Origin: Salinicoccus roseus
GTDB lineage: Bacteria > Bacillota > Bacilli > Staphylococcales > Salinicoccaceae
Length of the DNA stretch: 64,000 nucleotides
Assembly (NCBI RefSeq): GCF_003814515.1
Contig: NZ_RKQJ01000001.1
Span: 1,054,001-1,118,000 of the forward strand
Direction: 5' to 3'
Part shown: positions 51,222-61,208 of the stretch, piece after piece
How the letters are laid out: each line of letters starts with the position of its first letter
Numbering within the stretch: the first letter of the stretch is position 1
Translations under genes and position numbers: made by a program
The notes under the pieces: model-generated
The model's database searches: none
The model's input: the letters and a program-made list of their open reading frames with translations, nothing else
What the model was told of the DNA's origin: nothing

Positions 51222-52865
51222 TTACCATGTTCTGTGCGGCGGTGACCCCGGTGGTGCATTTTCAATCAGGTCGACAAGCGGGACGACGTAGCCCATCGAG
51301 ATGATGAGGATGGCGACGATAACCCACAGCCCCCAGTTCTCGGTCCATTTTGGTGTTGGATGTGCATTGTCCTCAACACGTGAATCCATGAATGGTGTGT
51401 CCCCTTTTGGTGCAAAGAACATCAGATGGAATACGATGTAGACGATGAGGATGACACCGAAGAACAGCAGCGTGCCGCCTGTTGCCAGGAAGGATAGGTA
51501 TGGTTCCCAGCCGAGTGCCGTGGCGCTGTCCCCATATGTCGTATAGGAAGTCCGTCTCGGTGCGCCGAACAGGCCGACTGCATGCATGGAAAGTGCCATC
51601 AGTGCCATGCCGACCGTCCAGGTTGCTGTCTGGAACATGCCGAGATGGTGGATGAATGGCGTCATCACACGGCCTGAGAGGTGCGGGATGAGCCAATAGA
51701 CAAGTCCGAAGAATGTCATCACGACGGTCACGCCGACTGTGATGTGGAAGTGTCCGACCACCCACAGCGAGTTGTGTACGACCTGGTTCAGCTGGTTGTT
51801 TGTTTGGGCGATGCCGCCGGCGCCCCCGATGATGAATGAAATCATCGCAATCATGATCGTGAGGAAGCGTACATCTCCCCAAGGGAGGACCCACAGCCAG
51901 CCGAGGAGTCCGCGTCCGCCGCGTTTGCGTCCCGTGCGTTCAAGCACCGCGAACATTGCGAATGCCGTCATCAGTGAAGGGAATGCGATGGACAGGCTCA
52001 TGAATACGTGCATGAACTTGAGTCCTTCTGAGAAGGCCGGGTCGACGATCTGGTGGTGGAAGCCGCCGGGTACATTCAGGATGACGATGAGTATGACGAC
52101 GAGCCTTGCGAGCGTGTCGCTGAAGATGCGTCCGCCGATGATCTTCGGCAGGATCGTATACCATACGGAGATCGCAACCAGGTACCAGACGTTGACCAAC
52201 GTATGGCCGAAGCTCCAGAACAGTGTCCGGCTGAGCATGACGTTGATGGTCTCCGTCCAGCCGAATGCCCAAGGGATGAGCATGAGTACTTCGACGGTGA
52301 CACCGAGGCTGCCGAAAATCACGAGCGTGTAGATGCCGACTGCGAAGAATGCCAGTATCGGGAGATGCTGCCCTTTATTCCTCCGCTTCCATTGGAAGGC
52401 GCTGATGAAGACGCCGAGGCCGGCCAGCCAGATGCACAGGACGACGAACACGAGGCCGATATAGAACCACGGTGACGCCTGCATCGGCGGATAGAAGGTG
52501 TACATGACGGTCGCTTCACCGGCAAGCACCATCCACACGACGAGTAGAGAGCCGATCAGGAAGCTCGCAAGACTGGACCAGGCGAGTATCTTCACAGTTT
52601 TGGACAGTTCACCGAGCGTATGCCTTATGGCTGCATACAGGTAGCCATTCGTGAACAGCGTCGTGAATGCCAGGATCAGCAGGATGCCGTGGAGTGTAAG
52701 CACTTCGTAGTAGTTGAAGCTCGCCGGGAGCTCGAATACGCCGCCCCGGTTCAGCCCTTGGAGCAGTCCGAGTGTACCTCCGATCAGGAGCATGATGAAT
52801 GCGAGGAAGAAGTGTACAAGCGGAAGGGTGTTGTTCTTCATATGTGTCTGTATTGTATTTGCCAT
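51222..52865 (-). CDS. Heme-copper oxidase subunit I, ba3 type
   Basis: A 547-residue B-family oxidase catalytic subunit with about thirteen helices. Heme ligands lie in LTLHGILL and WVVGHFHITVG; CuB ligands in FWSFGHTLVNVWYL and NVPGGFHHQIVDP. It reduces oxygen with cytochrome c or another donor and pumps protons by the single K-type channel used by this class. It starts three bases after subunit II. The B-type class is favoured at low oxygen. Confidence 0.94.
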   Translation of the reverse strand: MANTIQTHMKNNTLPLVHFFLAFIMLLIGGTLGLLQGLNRGGVFELPASFNYYEVLTLHGILLILAFTTLFTNGYLYAAIRHTLGELSKTVKILAWSSLASFLIGSLLVVWMVLAGEATVMYTFYPPMQASPWFYIGLVFVVLCIWLAGLGVFISAFQWKRRNKGQHLPILAFFAVGIYTLVIFGSLGVTVEVLMLIPWAFGWTETINVMLSRTLFWSFGHTLVNVWYLVAISVWYTILPKIIGGRIFSDTLARLVVILIVILNVPGGFHHQIVDPAFSEGLKFMHVFMSLSIAFPSLMTAFAMFAVLERTGRKRGGRGLLGWLWVLPWGDVRFLTIMIAMISFIIGGAGGIAQTNNQLNQVVHNSLWVVGHFHITVGVTVVMTFFGLVYWLIPHLSGRVMTPFIHHLGMFQTATWTVGMALMALSMHAVGLFGAPRRTSYTTYGDSATALGWEPYLSFLATGGTLLFFGVILIVYIVFHLMFFAPKGDTPFMDSRVEDNAHPTPKWTENWGLWVIVAILIISMGYVVPLVDLIENAPPGSPPHRTW

Positions 52866-52868
52866 AGT

Positions 52869-53339
52869 CTATTCCTCCACCGTTATGGTCGCAGACATCG
52901 TCTGGTGTCCGGTTCCACAGTATTCGTTGCAGATCAGCAGAAACTCATCCGAGTCGTGGAAAGTCTGGGTGATGCGCTGGACCTGTCCCGGGACGACCAT
53001 CGTGTTGAGGTTCGTATGCGGGGCATTGACGCCGTGGATGACATCCTTCGAAGTCATGATGAAGGTCACTTCCGCACCTTTCGGGACGGTGATTTCACTC
53101 GGTTCGAAGCTGAACGCCTGAAGCGTCATCACGACTTCATATTCATTCTCCCCTGTCTGGTAGACTCCGGGATTGTCGAACGGCGCGGTGTTCTCCACCT
53201 GGGCCGGGTCGATCGTCTCCTTGTGGCTTGGAGGCGCCATTCCCTGCGCGAATGCCTGGTACCCTGTAATTGCCATCGAAATGACCAGCACAGCCACTCC
53301 GAATATGAGCCATATCTCTTCAAATCTATGCATTTTCAT
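52869..53339 (-). CDS. Heme-copper oxidase subunit II, ba3 type
   Basis: A 156-residue subunit with one N-terminal helix and a cupredoxin domain. The CuA ligands are the histidine of DVIHGVNAP and ICNEYCGTGHQTM (CxxxCxxxHxxM). It takes electrons from the donor and passes them to subunit I. Short length and one helix are typical of ba3 oxidases. Confidence 0.94.
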   Translation of the reverse strand: MKMHRFEEIWLIFGVAVLVISMAITGYQAFAQGMAPPSHKETIDPAQVENTAPFDNPGVYQTGENEYEVVMTLQAFSFEPSEITVPKGAEVTFIMTSKDVIHGVNAPHTNLNTMVVPGQVQRITQTFHDSDEFLLICNEYCGTGHQTMSATITVEE

Positions 53340-53355
53340 TTTCTTTCTCTCCCAT

Positions 53356-53520
53356 CTAGAATCTCATCATATAGAACATCAACAGCAACAGTATGAATAA
53401 AATGATCGTGCCGCCTACGAAGACGACTGTAGAAAACAGCGTTCCCTTCAGAGATTCCAATTCCTCCTGTGAAGGCTGGTGTACTGTATTGTATGGCGGT
53501 TTCGTATATTTCCTTTTCAT
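53356..53520 (-). CDS. Oxidase small subunit (subunit IIa-like), 54 residues
   Basis: A 54-residue protein: basic start MKRKYTKPPYNTVHQPSQEE, then one membrane helix (FVGGTIILFILLLLMFYMM). GGGGAG lies a few bases before the ATG. Size, single helix and position directly before subunit II fit the subunit IIa (CbaD-like) peptide of ba3 oxidases. It is the first gene of the operon. It is shorter than common ORF cut-offs and easily missed. Confidence 0.8.
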   Translation of the reverse strand: MKRKYTKPPYNTVHQPSQEELESLKGTLFSTVVFVGGTIILFILLLLMFYMMRF

Positions 53521-53572
53521 CCCGCTCTCCCCTTTCTCCTTGATTGATGTGTTTGAAATTTATCTTGATTTA

Positions 53573-53615
53573 ATTATATATTTTAAATACATCTTTTAAC
53601 GTGATGCATATCACG
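53573..53615 (-). promoter_or_regulatory. Oxidase operon promoter with Crp-type site at -41.5
   Basis: On the minus strand a perfect TATAAT (53578-53573) has no recognisable -35 (CGTTAA). The palindrome CGTGATATGCATCACG (53615-53600; GTGA-N6-TCAC) is centred 41.5 bases upstream of the inferred start, the class II activator position. Confidence 0.75.
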
Positions 53616-53713
53616 ATGCCTCAAGTCGAATTTGTGACAATGGGAGATTTTGATGGGAGAATTTTGTAAGTTGAGGGTTACTTTGCCGGTGTTGGCGTGG
53701 TGAGGGTGAATTG

Positions 53714-54042
53714 GAGAGTTAACTCACCGTCGCGGGCAGAACGATGGCAAGTTAGGGAGTTAACTCACCGTCGCGGAAGATACGATGGCGAGTTGGGAGC
53801 TCAATTCACCGTCGTAGGAGAAACGATGGCGAGTTGGGAGCTTAACTCACCATCGCAGGCGAAACGATGGCAAGTTGGACGCCTAACTCACCGTCGCGGC
53901 CGAAACGATGGCGAGTTGGGAGCTTAACTCACCGTCGTAGGAGAAACGATGGCGAGTTGGGAGCTTAACTCACCATCGCAGGCGAAACGATGGCAAGTTG
54001 GAGACTTAACTCACCGTCGCAAACAGAACGATGGCAAGTTGG
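53714..54042. repeat. Palindromic tandem repeat array F (8 units)
   Basis: Eight units in the array A orientation: arms AACTCACCGTCG and CGATGGC(A/G)AGTT, linkers GGGAGCTT or GGAGTT. Units 3-4 and 6-7 are near-identical pairs, evidence of local duplication. A further degenerate unit may precede at 53668-53713. It lies between the oxidase promoter and rsaE. Confidence 0.95.
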
Positions 54043-54049
54043 AGGATTA

Positions 54050-54089
54050 AACAAAAAAACGCGGCGATCCAATTCGGATCACCGCGCTG
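54050..54089 (-). terminator. Second terminator downstream of rsaE
   Basis: CGCGGTGATCC and GGATCGCCGCG pair around GAATT on the minus strand, followed by seven T residues. No gene lies between it and rsaE, so it is a back-up terminator or ends an unrecognised RNA. Confidence 0.8.
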
Positions 54090-54122
54090 CAATAATTATA
54101 TCCATGTTAAACCAATTCAAAT

Positions 54123-54227
54123 AAAAAAAGCAGCACACCTTCTATAGTGTGCTGCTCAAACAAAGGGGATGGGAGAAATTTTTCACTGTTTTAACAAAGG
54201 GGTATGTTTCAGTGATAAAAATTTCAT
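54123..54227 (-). ncRNA. rsaE: RsaE/RoxS trans-acting small RNA
   Basis: A roughly 105-nucleotide RNA. The segments ACATACCCCTTTGTT, GTGAAAAATTTCTCCCATCC and CCCTTTGTTTGAGC are nearly identical to S. aureus RsaE, and the RNA ends in a strong hairpin (GCAGCACAC...GTGTGCTGC) with seven T residues. The C-rich single-stranded stretches pair with Shine-Dalgarno sequences; known targets include TCA-cycle, amino acid and folate genes. It lies upstream of... on the same strand and downstream of pepF, its usual neighbour. Confidence 0.95.
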
Positions 54228-54233
54228 GTCTAG

Positions 54234-54262
54234 AATATACCACGGTTTAAGGCCTCAGACAA
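54234..54262 (-). promoter_or_regulatory. Promoter of rsaE
   Basis: On the minus strand TTGTCT (54262-54257), 17 bases, TATATT (54239-54234), seven bases before the RNA. Directly upstream lies TTGTGAA-N6-TTCAAAA (54284-54265), similar to a Rex site but with a six- instead of four-base spacer. Confidence 0.8.
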
Positions 54263-54361
54263 TATTTTGAATGGCTTTTCACAATATGGACATAATGAAA
54301 ACGTATCCACCTTATATCTTGTACATAAAATACATACATGTATAGTTTATTGCATAAACTA

Positions 54362-54397
54362 AAAGGTCCCCGACCTTAAAATAGATCGGGGACTGCC
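54362..54397 (-). terminator. Terminator of pepF
   Basis: GTCCCCGATC and GGTCGGGGAC pair on the minus strand and are followed by CTTTTAG, just after the pepF stop. Confidence 0.9.
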
Positions 54398-54402
54398 AGG
54401 CA

Positions 54403-56202
54403 TTATACCTCCTGGAGCAGAGCTTCAAACTGATCGAGCTGTGCTTCGAATACCTTCATGGCATTCTCTATCGGTTCTGATGTCGTCATGTCGACACCGG
54501 CATTTTTGAGCACATTGATCGGATAGTCGGATGAACCTTTTTTCAGGAATTCGTTGATGTAGCGTTCGGCTGTAGCTTCGCCTTCTTCAAGCACCTGTTT
54601 GGACAGACTAGCAGCTGCAGCATAGCCGGTGGAGTACTGGTAGACATAATAGTTCATGTAGAAGTGCGGGATGCGCGCCCACTCCACTTCGATATGATCG
54701 TCATATTCGACCGCGTCACCGAAGTACTTGCGGTTGAGTTCTCCATATACTTCATTCAGCTTGCCGGCTGTGAGCGGTTCCCCCGCCTCCTTCATGGAGT
54801 GGATCTTGTGCTCGAATTCAGCGAACATCGTCTGCCTGAAGACGGAGCCCCTGAATCCCTCGAGCTGCTCATTCAGCAGATAGAGCTTCTTCTTCGTATC
54901 TTCAAGGTTTTTGAACATATAGTCGGCAAGCAGTGCTTCGTTGAAGTTGCTGGCGACTTCAGCGACGAAGATGGAGTAGCCGGACATATTGGATGGCTGG
55001 TTCTGTCTGCTGTAGTAGCTGTGGACACTGTGGCCGAATTCATGCGTCAGAGTAAACAGGTTATTCACGTTGTCCTGCCAGTTCATGAGGATGAATGGAT
55101 TCGTGCCGTACGTACCTGAGGAATAGGCGCCGCTCCGCTTGCCTTTATTCTCATATACATCGACCCAGCGGTTCTCGAGGCCTTCCTTGATGATGTTCAC
55201 ATAAGTCTCGCCCATCGGCTCGAGTGATGCGAGCATCCATTCCTTCGCTTCTTCATAGCTCATTTCGAAGTCGACATCTTTGACCATTGGTGTATAGACA
55301 TCATACATCTTGAGTTTATCGAGGCCGAGCATCTTTCGGCGGAGTTCCGTATAGCGGTGCATCAGGTGCAGGTGATCGTTCACCGTCTTCACAAGGTTGT
55401 CATAGACCTCTTCCGGAATGAAGTTGTTGGACAGCGCCTGGTGCCTTGCGGATTCATAGCCGCGTGCCTGGGCCTGGAATACATGTGTGCTGACGACACC
55501 CTGCAGTGTCTGGCTGAGCGTATTTTTATATGCGCCATATGTGCTGTACAGGTTCTCGTATGCCGACTGCCTCAATTCACGGTCGCTGGATTTGAGGAGG
55601 TCGATGTAGGTGCCCTGCGTCAGCGCGTGTGCATTGCCTTCGGAATCCACTGCATCAGGGAATTCAAGGTCGGCATTGTTGAACATGCCGAATGTTGAAG
55701 TCGGGTTCGACATGACCTCCCCTGCCTGAGCCAGCAGTTTCTCCTCCTTGTCGCTGAGCACATATGCACGCTTTTTATTGAGCTTCTCAAGATCGAAAGA
55801 GAACTCGCTGAGGCGGGGATCCATGCGCCACTCTTCGAGTGTCTCCTCATCGACCTTCATGATTTCCGGCACGAGGAAACTCCATGCAGTATTGAACTTC
55901 ACCACGAGCGTGCGTGCCTTCGATTCGAGTGCACTGTATTTGTCTTCCGATGTATCCTGATCATGCTTCAAGTGTGCATAGACGAACAGTCTGCCGATTT
56001 CCTCACTCAGTTCCCGTTCCGTCTCCAAAGCGTCGGCGAGTGTTTCCAATGAATCGATCTGTCCTTTGAAGCGCTCCTCTTCCCCGAGTCGCCCTTCCAG
56101 TTCCTTATATTTTTCTTCGAATGCCGCATCCGATTCGAAGATGGTTTCAAGATTCCAAGTGTTCTTCTCTTCCTGTTCCTGTCGTGTAATGACTTTTGAC
56201 AT
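54403..56202 (-). CDS. pepF: Oligoendopeptidase F (M3B metallopeptidase)
   Basis: A 599-residue cytoplasmic zinc peptidase that cuts oligopeptides of about 7-17 residues. Zinc site: LTHEFGHSVHSYYS with the distal glutamate in FVAEVASNFNEALL. Family blocks include GTYGTNPFILMNWQDN and ARIPHFYMNYYVYQYSTGYAAA. GGAGGGG precedes ATG 56202. It lies 68 bases after coiA; in streptococci and staphylococci the two genes are also adjacent. Confidence 0.95.
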   Translation of the reverse strand: MSKVITRQEQEEKNTWNLETIFESDAAFEEKYKELEGRLGEEERFKGQIDSLETLADALETERELSEEIGRLFVYAHLKHDQDTSEDKYSALESKARTLVVKFNTAWSFLVPEIMKVDEETLEEWRMDPRLSEFSFDLEKLNKKRAYVLSDKEEKLLAQAGEVMSNPTSTFGMFNNADLEFPDAVDSEGNAHALTQGTYIDLLKSSDRELRQSAYENLYSTYGAYKNTLSQTLQGVVSTHVFQAQARGYESARHQALSNNFIPEEVYDNLVKTVNDHLHLMHRYTELRRKMLGLDKLKMYDVYTPMVKDVDFEMSYEEAKEWMLASLEPMGETYVNIIKEGLENRWVDVYENKGKRSGAYSSGTYGTNPFILMNWQDNVNNLFTLTHEFGHSVHSYYSRQNQPSNMSGYSIFVAEVASNFNEALLADYMFKNLEDTKKKLYLLNEQLEGFRGSVFRQTMFAEFEHKIHSMKEAGEPLTAGKLNEVYGELNRKYFGDAVEYDDHIEVEWARIPHFYMNYYVYQYSTGYAAAASLSKQVLEEGEATAERYINEFLKKGSSDYPINVLKNAGVDMTTSEPIENAMKVFEAQLDQFEALLQEV

Positions 56203-56270
56203 AATTACCCCTCCATTTTTCTGATGGTATAATTTTCTCAATATTCGTTATAAATTTCAAGTATCGAAGT

Positions 56271-57227
56271 TTATTGTGAAATATATAACATTTTATAGGC
56301 GGAAAGAAGTGCATTCAGCACCTCCTCTTTCGGGGGTGCAGTCTGCATTTCACGCATATGGATGAAGCGGCCGAACTGACCCCTGTCGAACACCCCCTTC
56401 TCCAGTGCATGCATGATATAAAGCTTCCATTCCAGCGGTGGATTCAGTATCCACCTTTCTGGCTCGACACTCATGCACAGATGCGGCGGCAGATTTCCGG
56501 CATCCAGTGAAAGCTGGTAGAGGAATGTGAGTGTGGGATTCAGCCGATTCTTCTGCTGGCGTTCCCGCTGTATCATGCGGCTGATGTCCTTCTGCCCAAG
56601 CTGGAGTGGAGCGACGGGTTCTGCGGGGTGTCGGGCAAGCAGGTCATCAGGGGTGATTTCTTCAGTGTGGCATGTCCACCGGTTGCCGCCTCTGTGATGT
56701 CTGAGATGCCATTTCATCAGTCTTTTGTGGGTGTTCGAATAGGTGAACAGGGCGGTGTTATAGAGGGTCGACATCTGAAAATGTGTGGGGATGATACAGC
56801 CGTCCCCCTGTCTGATGGATGCTTCATCAAGCAGCCAGATGACATCCAGGCCGATGGAATGGTAGCCTTTCGACCGCTCGGTGATGAGTTCCGGAGAAAT
56901 CGCCGAATACTGGATTTCAAGCGCCCGGTTTCCAACCATCAAGTCAGGAATCTGCTCGATTTCCTGAAGATAGTACTCCATCGAAACGTGATGACGTCTG
57001 TTCAATGCCTGATAGAGGTCATGCTTCGCCTCAAGGTGTTCAAGGGACTCTTTTTTATACAGATAGCGGATGCAGTCGACGATCCTATGGTGGGAAAAGT
57101 GCGCCGTCTTGACGTTGCCCGCCTTGAAGGTGACGGGTGCCTCACATACCGGGCAGAAGTATTTCACTCCTTTTCTTGCTTCATCTGCTGTGATCCTTGT
57201 GCCATGTGTGTCAGTTGCTGTGAACAT
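56271..57227 (-). CDS. coiA: Competence protein CoiA family
   Basis: A 318-residue CoiA: N-terminal zinc-binding part (FCPVCEAPVTFKAGNVKTAH with FSHHRIVDC), a nuclease-like core (VGNRALEIQYSAISPELITE), and a helical C-terminal part. CoiA is needed for recombination of imported DNA in streptococci. Its binding site GAGGAGG is buried in the hairpin formed at the end of mecA. ComK is encoded elsewhere in the window. Confidence 0.9.
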   Translation of the reverse strand: MFTATDTHGTRITADEARKGVKYFCPVCEAPVTFKAGNVKTAHFSHHRIVDCIRYLYKKESLEHLEAKHDLYQALNRRHHVSMEYYLQEIEQIPDLMVGNRALEIQYSAISPELITERSKGYHSIGLDVIWLLDEASIRQGDGCIIPTHFQMSTLYNTALFTYSNTHKRLMKWHLRHHRGGNRWTCHTEEITPDDLLARHPAEPVAPLQLGQKDISRMIQRERQQKNRLNPTLTFLYQLSLDAGNLPPHLCMSVEPERWILNPPLEWKLYIMHALEKGVFDRGQFGRFIHMREMQTAPPKEEVLNALLSAYKMLYISQ

Positions 57228-57231
57228 AAAA

Positions 57232-57270
57232 AAACCTCCTCTTCTATATATGGAAGAAAAGGGGGTTTTT
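57232..57270 (-). terminator. mecA terminator overlapping the coiA ribosome binding site
   Basis: AACCCCCTTTTCTTC and GAAGAGGAGGTT pair around CATATATA on the minus strand, followed by seven T residues. The 3' arm contains the coiA binding site. Confidence 0.8.
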
Positions 57271-57293
57271 GATTTATTTTCGCTTCAAGTAAA

Positions 57294-57944
57294 TTATTTT
57301 TCTTTAAAAAATCTTCTTACCCGGGCTCTGACGTTGATGCTCATGATGATTTGACCGTATTCTTCAACCACCATGCTGGATATCTCTGCTGGAGAACTGT
57401 ATTCGAGAAGTTTCGCTTCGATGCGTTCCATATCCATGTAGTCCATGCGGTAGTCGAAGAAAATCTGATAGTAGTAGCTTCCTTCGTGGACGATGAGCAG
57501 ATCTTCGTACTGCGTTTCATCGACTTCCACTTCGTGGGTGTATTTTATGAGATCCTCGAAGTCATTGAATTTCACCATGACCGGCTCTTTCGTCACTGGC
57601 GCAATTTCTTCCTTGTCTCCGGAAATGCTTTCAAGGAACTGTTCTACATCATTATTATTCATATCCATAGGCGTCTGCTCCGTTGAGAATGGTTTATCAT
57701 CCTGAGATTTGGAAACCACCACTTCAATCCCTTTGTCATAGGCATGCACTTGGATCCATAGCGGCCCTTCCATTGAGAAATCTTCTTCATGCTCGTGGTT
57801 CACTTCGTCCATGATGGACCAGAAGAACTCTTCACCACGCTTCCGGTTCATCCATAGGTCTTCTCTATCAAATCCGCGATTCTCGATGTCCTGGTAGGTA
57901 ATGAAAAACTTGATCGTCGAGTCGTCAATTCTTTCAATCCTCAT
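57294..57944 (-). CDS. mecA: Adaptor protein MecA
   Basis: A 216-residue ClpC adaptor. The N-terminal substrate-binding domain reads MRIERIDDSTIKFFITYQD, an acidic linker covers about 80-120, and the C-terminal ClpC-binding domain contains FEDLIKYTHEV and ILGEYGQ-like VVEEYGQIIM. It delivers ComK and other proteins to ClpCP. ATG 57944 has GGAGTG upstream. It is not the methicillin-resistance gene of the same name. Confidence 0.93.
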   Translation of the reverse strand: MRIERIDDSTIKFFITYQDIENRGFDREDLWMNRKRGEEFFWSIMDEVNHEHEEDFSMEGPLWIQVHAYDKGIEVVVSKSQDDKPFSTEQTPMDMNNNDVEQFLESISGDKEEIAPVTKEPVMVKFNDFEDLIKYTHEVEVDETQYEDLLIVHEGSYYYQIFFDYRMDYMDMERIEAKLLEYSSPAEISSMVVEEYGQIIMSINVRARVRRFFKEK

Positions 57945-58040
57945 ACTTCTCACTCCTCTCCTTCAAGTATGCTCCTTATCTATATTATACCTTATTCTTA
58001 TGGGGTAAAACCAGTTTTGGAATTGTCATGTCATTATACG

Positions 58041-58077
58041 CCAAAATACCCGCAGACATCAAGTAATCTGCGGGCAT
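58041..58077 (-). terminator. Terminator of spxA
   Basis: CCCGCAGA and TCTGCGGG pair around ten bases on the minus strand, followed by TATTTTGG. Confidence 0.85.
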
Positions 58078-58120
58078 CTCAATCGTAAGTATTATATCAG
58101 TTATTTTTGGGGAAACACAC

Positions 58121-58519
58121 TTATAGTTCAGCGAGGCGCTTTGCTTCCATCAGATGGAAAGTCCTCACCTTACGAGGCAGGAAACGACGGATTTCATCTT
58201 CGTTGTAGCCAACTTGAAGACGTTTTTCATCCATGATGATCGGCCTTCTGAGAAGACCAGGATTCTCCATGATCAATGTGTAAAGTTCCTGCATTGGCAA
58301 GCTGTCGATATCTACATTAAGTTTCTGGAAAGTCTTGGATCTTGTAGAAATAATTTCGTCTGTGCCATCTTCAGTCATTCTGAGGATGGACTTCACTTCA
58401 TCCAATGTAAGTGGTTCAGAGAATATATTTCTTTCATTATAAGGAATTTCATGTTCTTGTAACCATGCTTTCGCTTTACGGCATGATGTGCAGCTTGGAG
58501 AAGTAAAAAGTGTTACCAT
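58121..58519 (-). CDS. spxA: Transcriptional regulator Spx
   Basis: A 132-residue ArsC-fold regulator that binds the RNA polymerase alpha subunit and redirects transcription in thiol stress. The redox switch Cys10-Cys13 is in [16 protein letters not shown], and [20 protein letters not shown] is conserved. ATG 58519 follows GGAGTG at eight bases. SpxH, its degradation adaptor, is encoded in this window. The AT-rich 287-bp leader region suits its usual multi-promoter control. Confidence 0.96.
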   Translation of the reverse strand: MVTLFTSPSCTSCRKAKAWLQEHEIPYNERNIFSEPLTLDEVKSILRMTEDGTDEIISTRSKTFQKLNVDIDSLPMQELYTLIMENPGLLRRPIIMDEKRLQVGYNEDEIRRFLPRKVRTFHLMEAKRLAEL

Positions 58520-59805
<1,286 letters not shown>

Positions 59806-59817
59806 ATTTCATATTAC

Positions 59818-59851
59818 AGCGGACGGGCAGCTTCCTGTCCGTTTTTTTGTT
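59818..59851 (+). terminator. Terminator of trpS
   Basis: CGGAC(GGG) and (CT)GTCCG pair around the loop and run into seven T residues. Confidence 0.8.
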
Positions 59852-59870
59852 ATCGGTGAAGGTTCTGCGA

Positions 59871-59913
59871 TATCCAATCCAGAGTCGCAGGCGTTTCGAC
59901 TGCGAGTTAGACC
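59871..59913. repeat. Single variant palindromic repeat G
   Basis: One unit, CAATCCAGAGTCG, GCAGGCGTTT, CGACTGCGAGTTAGAC, almost identical to unit E. It lies between the terminators of convergent trpS and fabF. Confidence 0.85.
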
Positions 59914-59929
59914 TGGAACAGCAGAAAGC

Positions 59930-59960
59930 CTGCCTTCCACATTGGAAGACAGGCTTCATC
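59930..59960 (-). terminator. Terminator of the fabH-fabF operon
   Basis: AAGCCTGTCTTCCA and TGGAAGGCAGGCTT pair on the minus strand around ATG, followed by a short T-rich tail. Confidence 0.85.
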
Positions 59961-59966
59961 TATATA

Positions 59967-61208
59967 TTATTCTTCGTATTTCTTGAATACAAGGCTTGCG
60001 TTATGTCCACCGAAACCGAAGCTGTTTGATATCGCATATCGGATATCCGCTTCTACTGCACCTTCTGTGACGTAGTTCAAGTCGCATTCAGGGTCTGGAT
60101 TGTCCAGATTGATCGTCGGATGGACCTTGCCATCCCGGAGGCTCAGCACCGTGATGATGGCTTCCATGCCACCGGTACCACCGAGCAGGTGGCCTGTCAT
60201 TGATTTCGTGGAATTGACGAGCAGGTTATAGGCATGATCTTTGAATACATTGCGGATGGCAATCGTTTCAAACAGGTCATTGTACTGTGTACTTGTACCA
60301 TGGCCATTCACATAACCGATTTCATTCGGGTCGATGCCTGCATCCTTCATCGCTTCGATCATCGCGCGGGCACCGCCCTCGCCTTCTTCAGCTGGTGCTG
60401 TGATGTGATGTGCATCGCCTGTTGTTCCATAGCCGACAACTTCACCATATATCTTTGCACCGCGTGCTTTGGCATGTTCAAGCTCTTCAAGCATGACGAT
60501 GCCTGCACCTTCACCGATGACGAATCCATCCCTGTCCTTGGAATATGGACGGGAAGCCTTATTCGGATCATCCGCTGTGGTCAGTGCTTTGTTCGCCTGG
60601 AAGCCTGCAACCCCCATCCGGGTGATCGGCGCTTCTGTTCCGCCCGTCACCATGGCATCGGCCTGGCCACGTTCTATGAACTTGAAGGCTTCACCGATGG
60701 AGTTCGTACCTGTCGCACAGGCAGTGACAGTGGCGCCATTGGGACCTTTCAATCCATGCTTGATGGAGACCTGGCCGCTTGCCATGTCCGGAATCATCAT
60801 TGGAACGAAGAAAGGGCTCACACGGCGTGGTCCGCGCTCATAGAGCACTTTGAAACCATCTTCAAGGGCTTGGATGCCGCCGATTCCGGAACCGATCCAT
60901 ACACCGATGCGTTCACGGTTGTCGTCGGTGATTTCAACCCCGCTGTCCTTCACCGCTTCATCGGAGGCCACCATCGCATATTGCGTAAAGCGGTCCATAC
61001 GGCGTGCTTCCTTTTTGTCCATATAGTCTTCAATATTGAAGTCCTTGAGTTCCCCCGCCACGTGAACATTATATTCACTGTTGTCGATGCGGGTGATCTT
61101 ATCGATACCATTTACTCCCTTGAGGGCATTCTCCCAGGTTTCAGGTGCAGAATTACCAATTGGCGTCAACGCACCGATACCTGTTACAACTACTCTTCTC
61201 TTATCCAT
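59967..61208 (-). CDS. fabF: 3-oxoacyl-[ACP] synthase II
   Basis: A 413-residue condensing enzyme for fatty acid elongation. The Cys-His-His triad is in [24 protein letters not shown] and [13 protein letters not shown]. It overlaps fabH by eight bases and shares its FapR-controlled transcript. In S. aureus an opp operon lies between fabF and trpS; here trpS follows directly. Confidence 0.97.
   Translation of the reverse strand: MDKRRVVVTGIGALTPIGNSAPETWENALKGVNGIDKITRIDNSEYNVHVAGELKDFNIEDYMDKKEARRMDRFTQYAMVASDEAVKDSGVEITDDNRERIGVWIGSGIGGIQALEDGFKVLYERGPRRVSPFFVPMMIPDMASGQVSIKHGLKGPNGATVTACATGTNSIGEAFKFIERGQADAMVTGGTEAPITRMGVAGFQANKALTTADDPNKASRPYSKDRDGFVIGEGAGIVMLEELEHAKARGAKIYGEVVGYGTTGDAHHITAPAEEGEGGARAMIEAMKDAGIDPNEIGYVNGHGTSTQYNDLFETIAIRNVFKDHAYNLLVNSTKSMTGHLLGGTGGMEAIITVLSLRDGKVHPTINLDNPDPECDLNYVTEGAVEADIRYAISNSFGFGGHNASLVFKKYEE

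Noticed and set aside
53697-53927. Open reading frame of about 76 codons running through repeat array F (similar ones in arrays A and B)
   Set aside because: The 41-bp period cycles all three frames, so long open frames with a repeating peptide arise by chance; there is no binding site and no non-repeat sequence.
57294-57944. Methicillin-resistance gene mecA
   Set aside because: The product is the 216-residue ClpC adaptor MecA, not a penicillin-binding protein; the shared name is coincidental.
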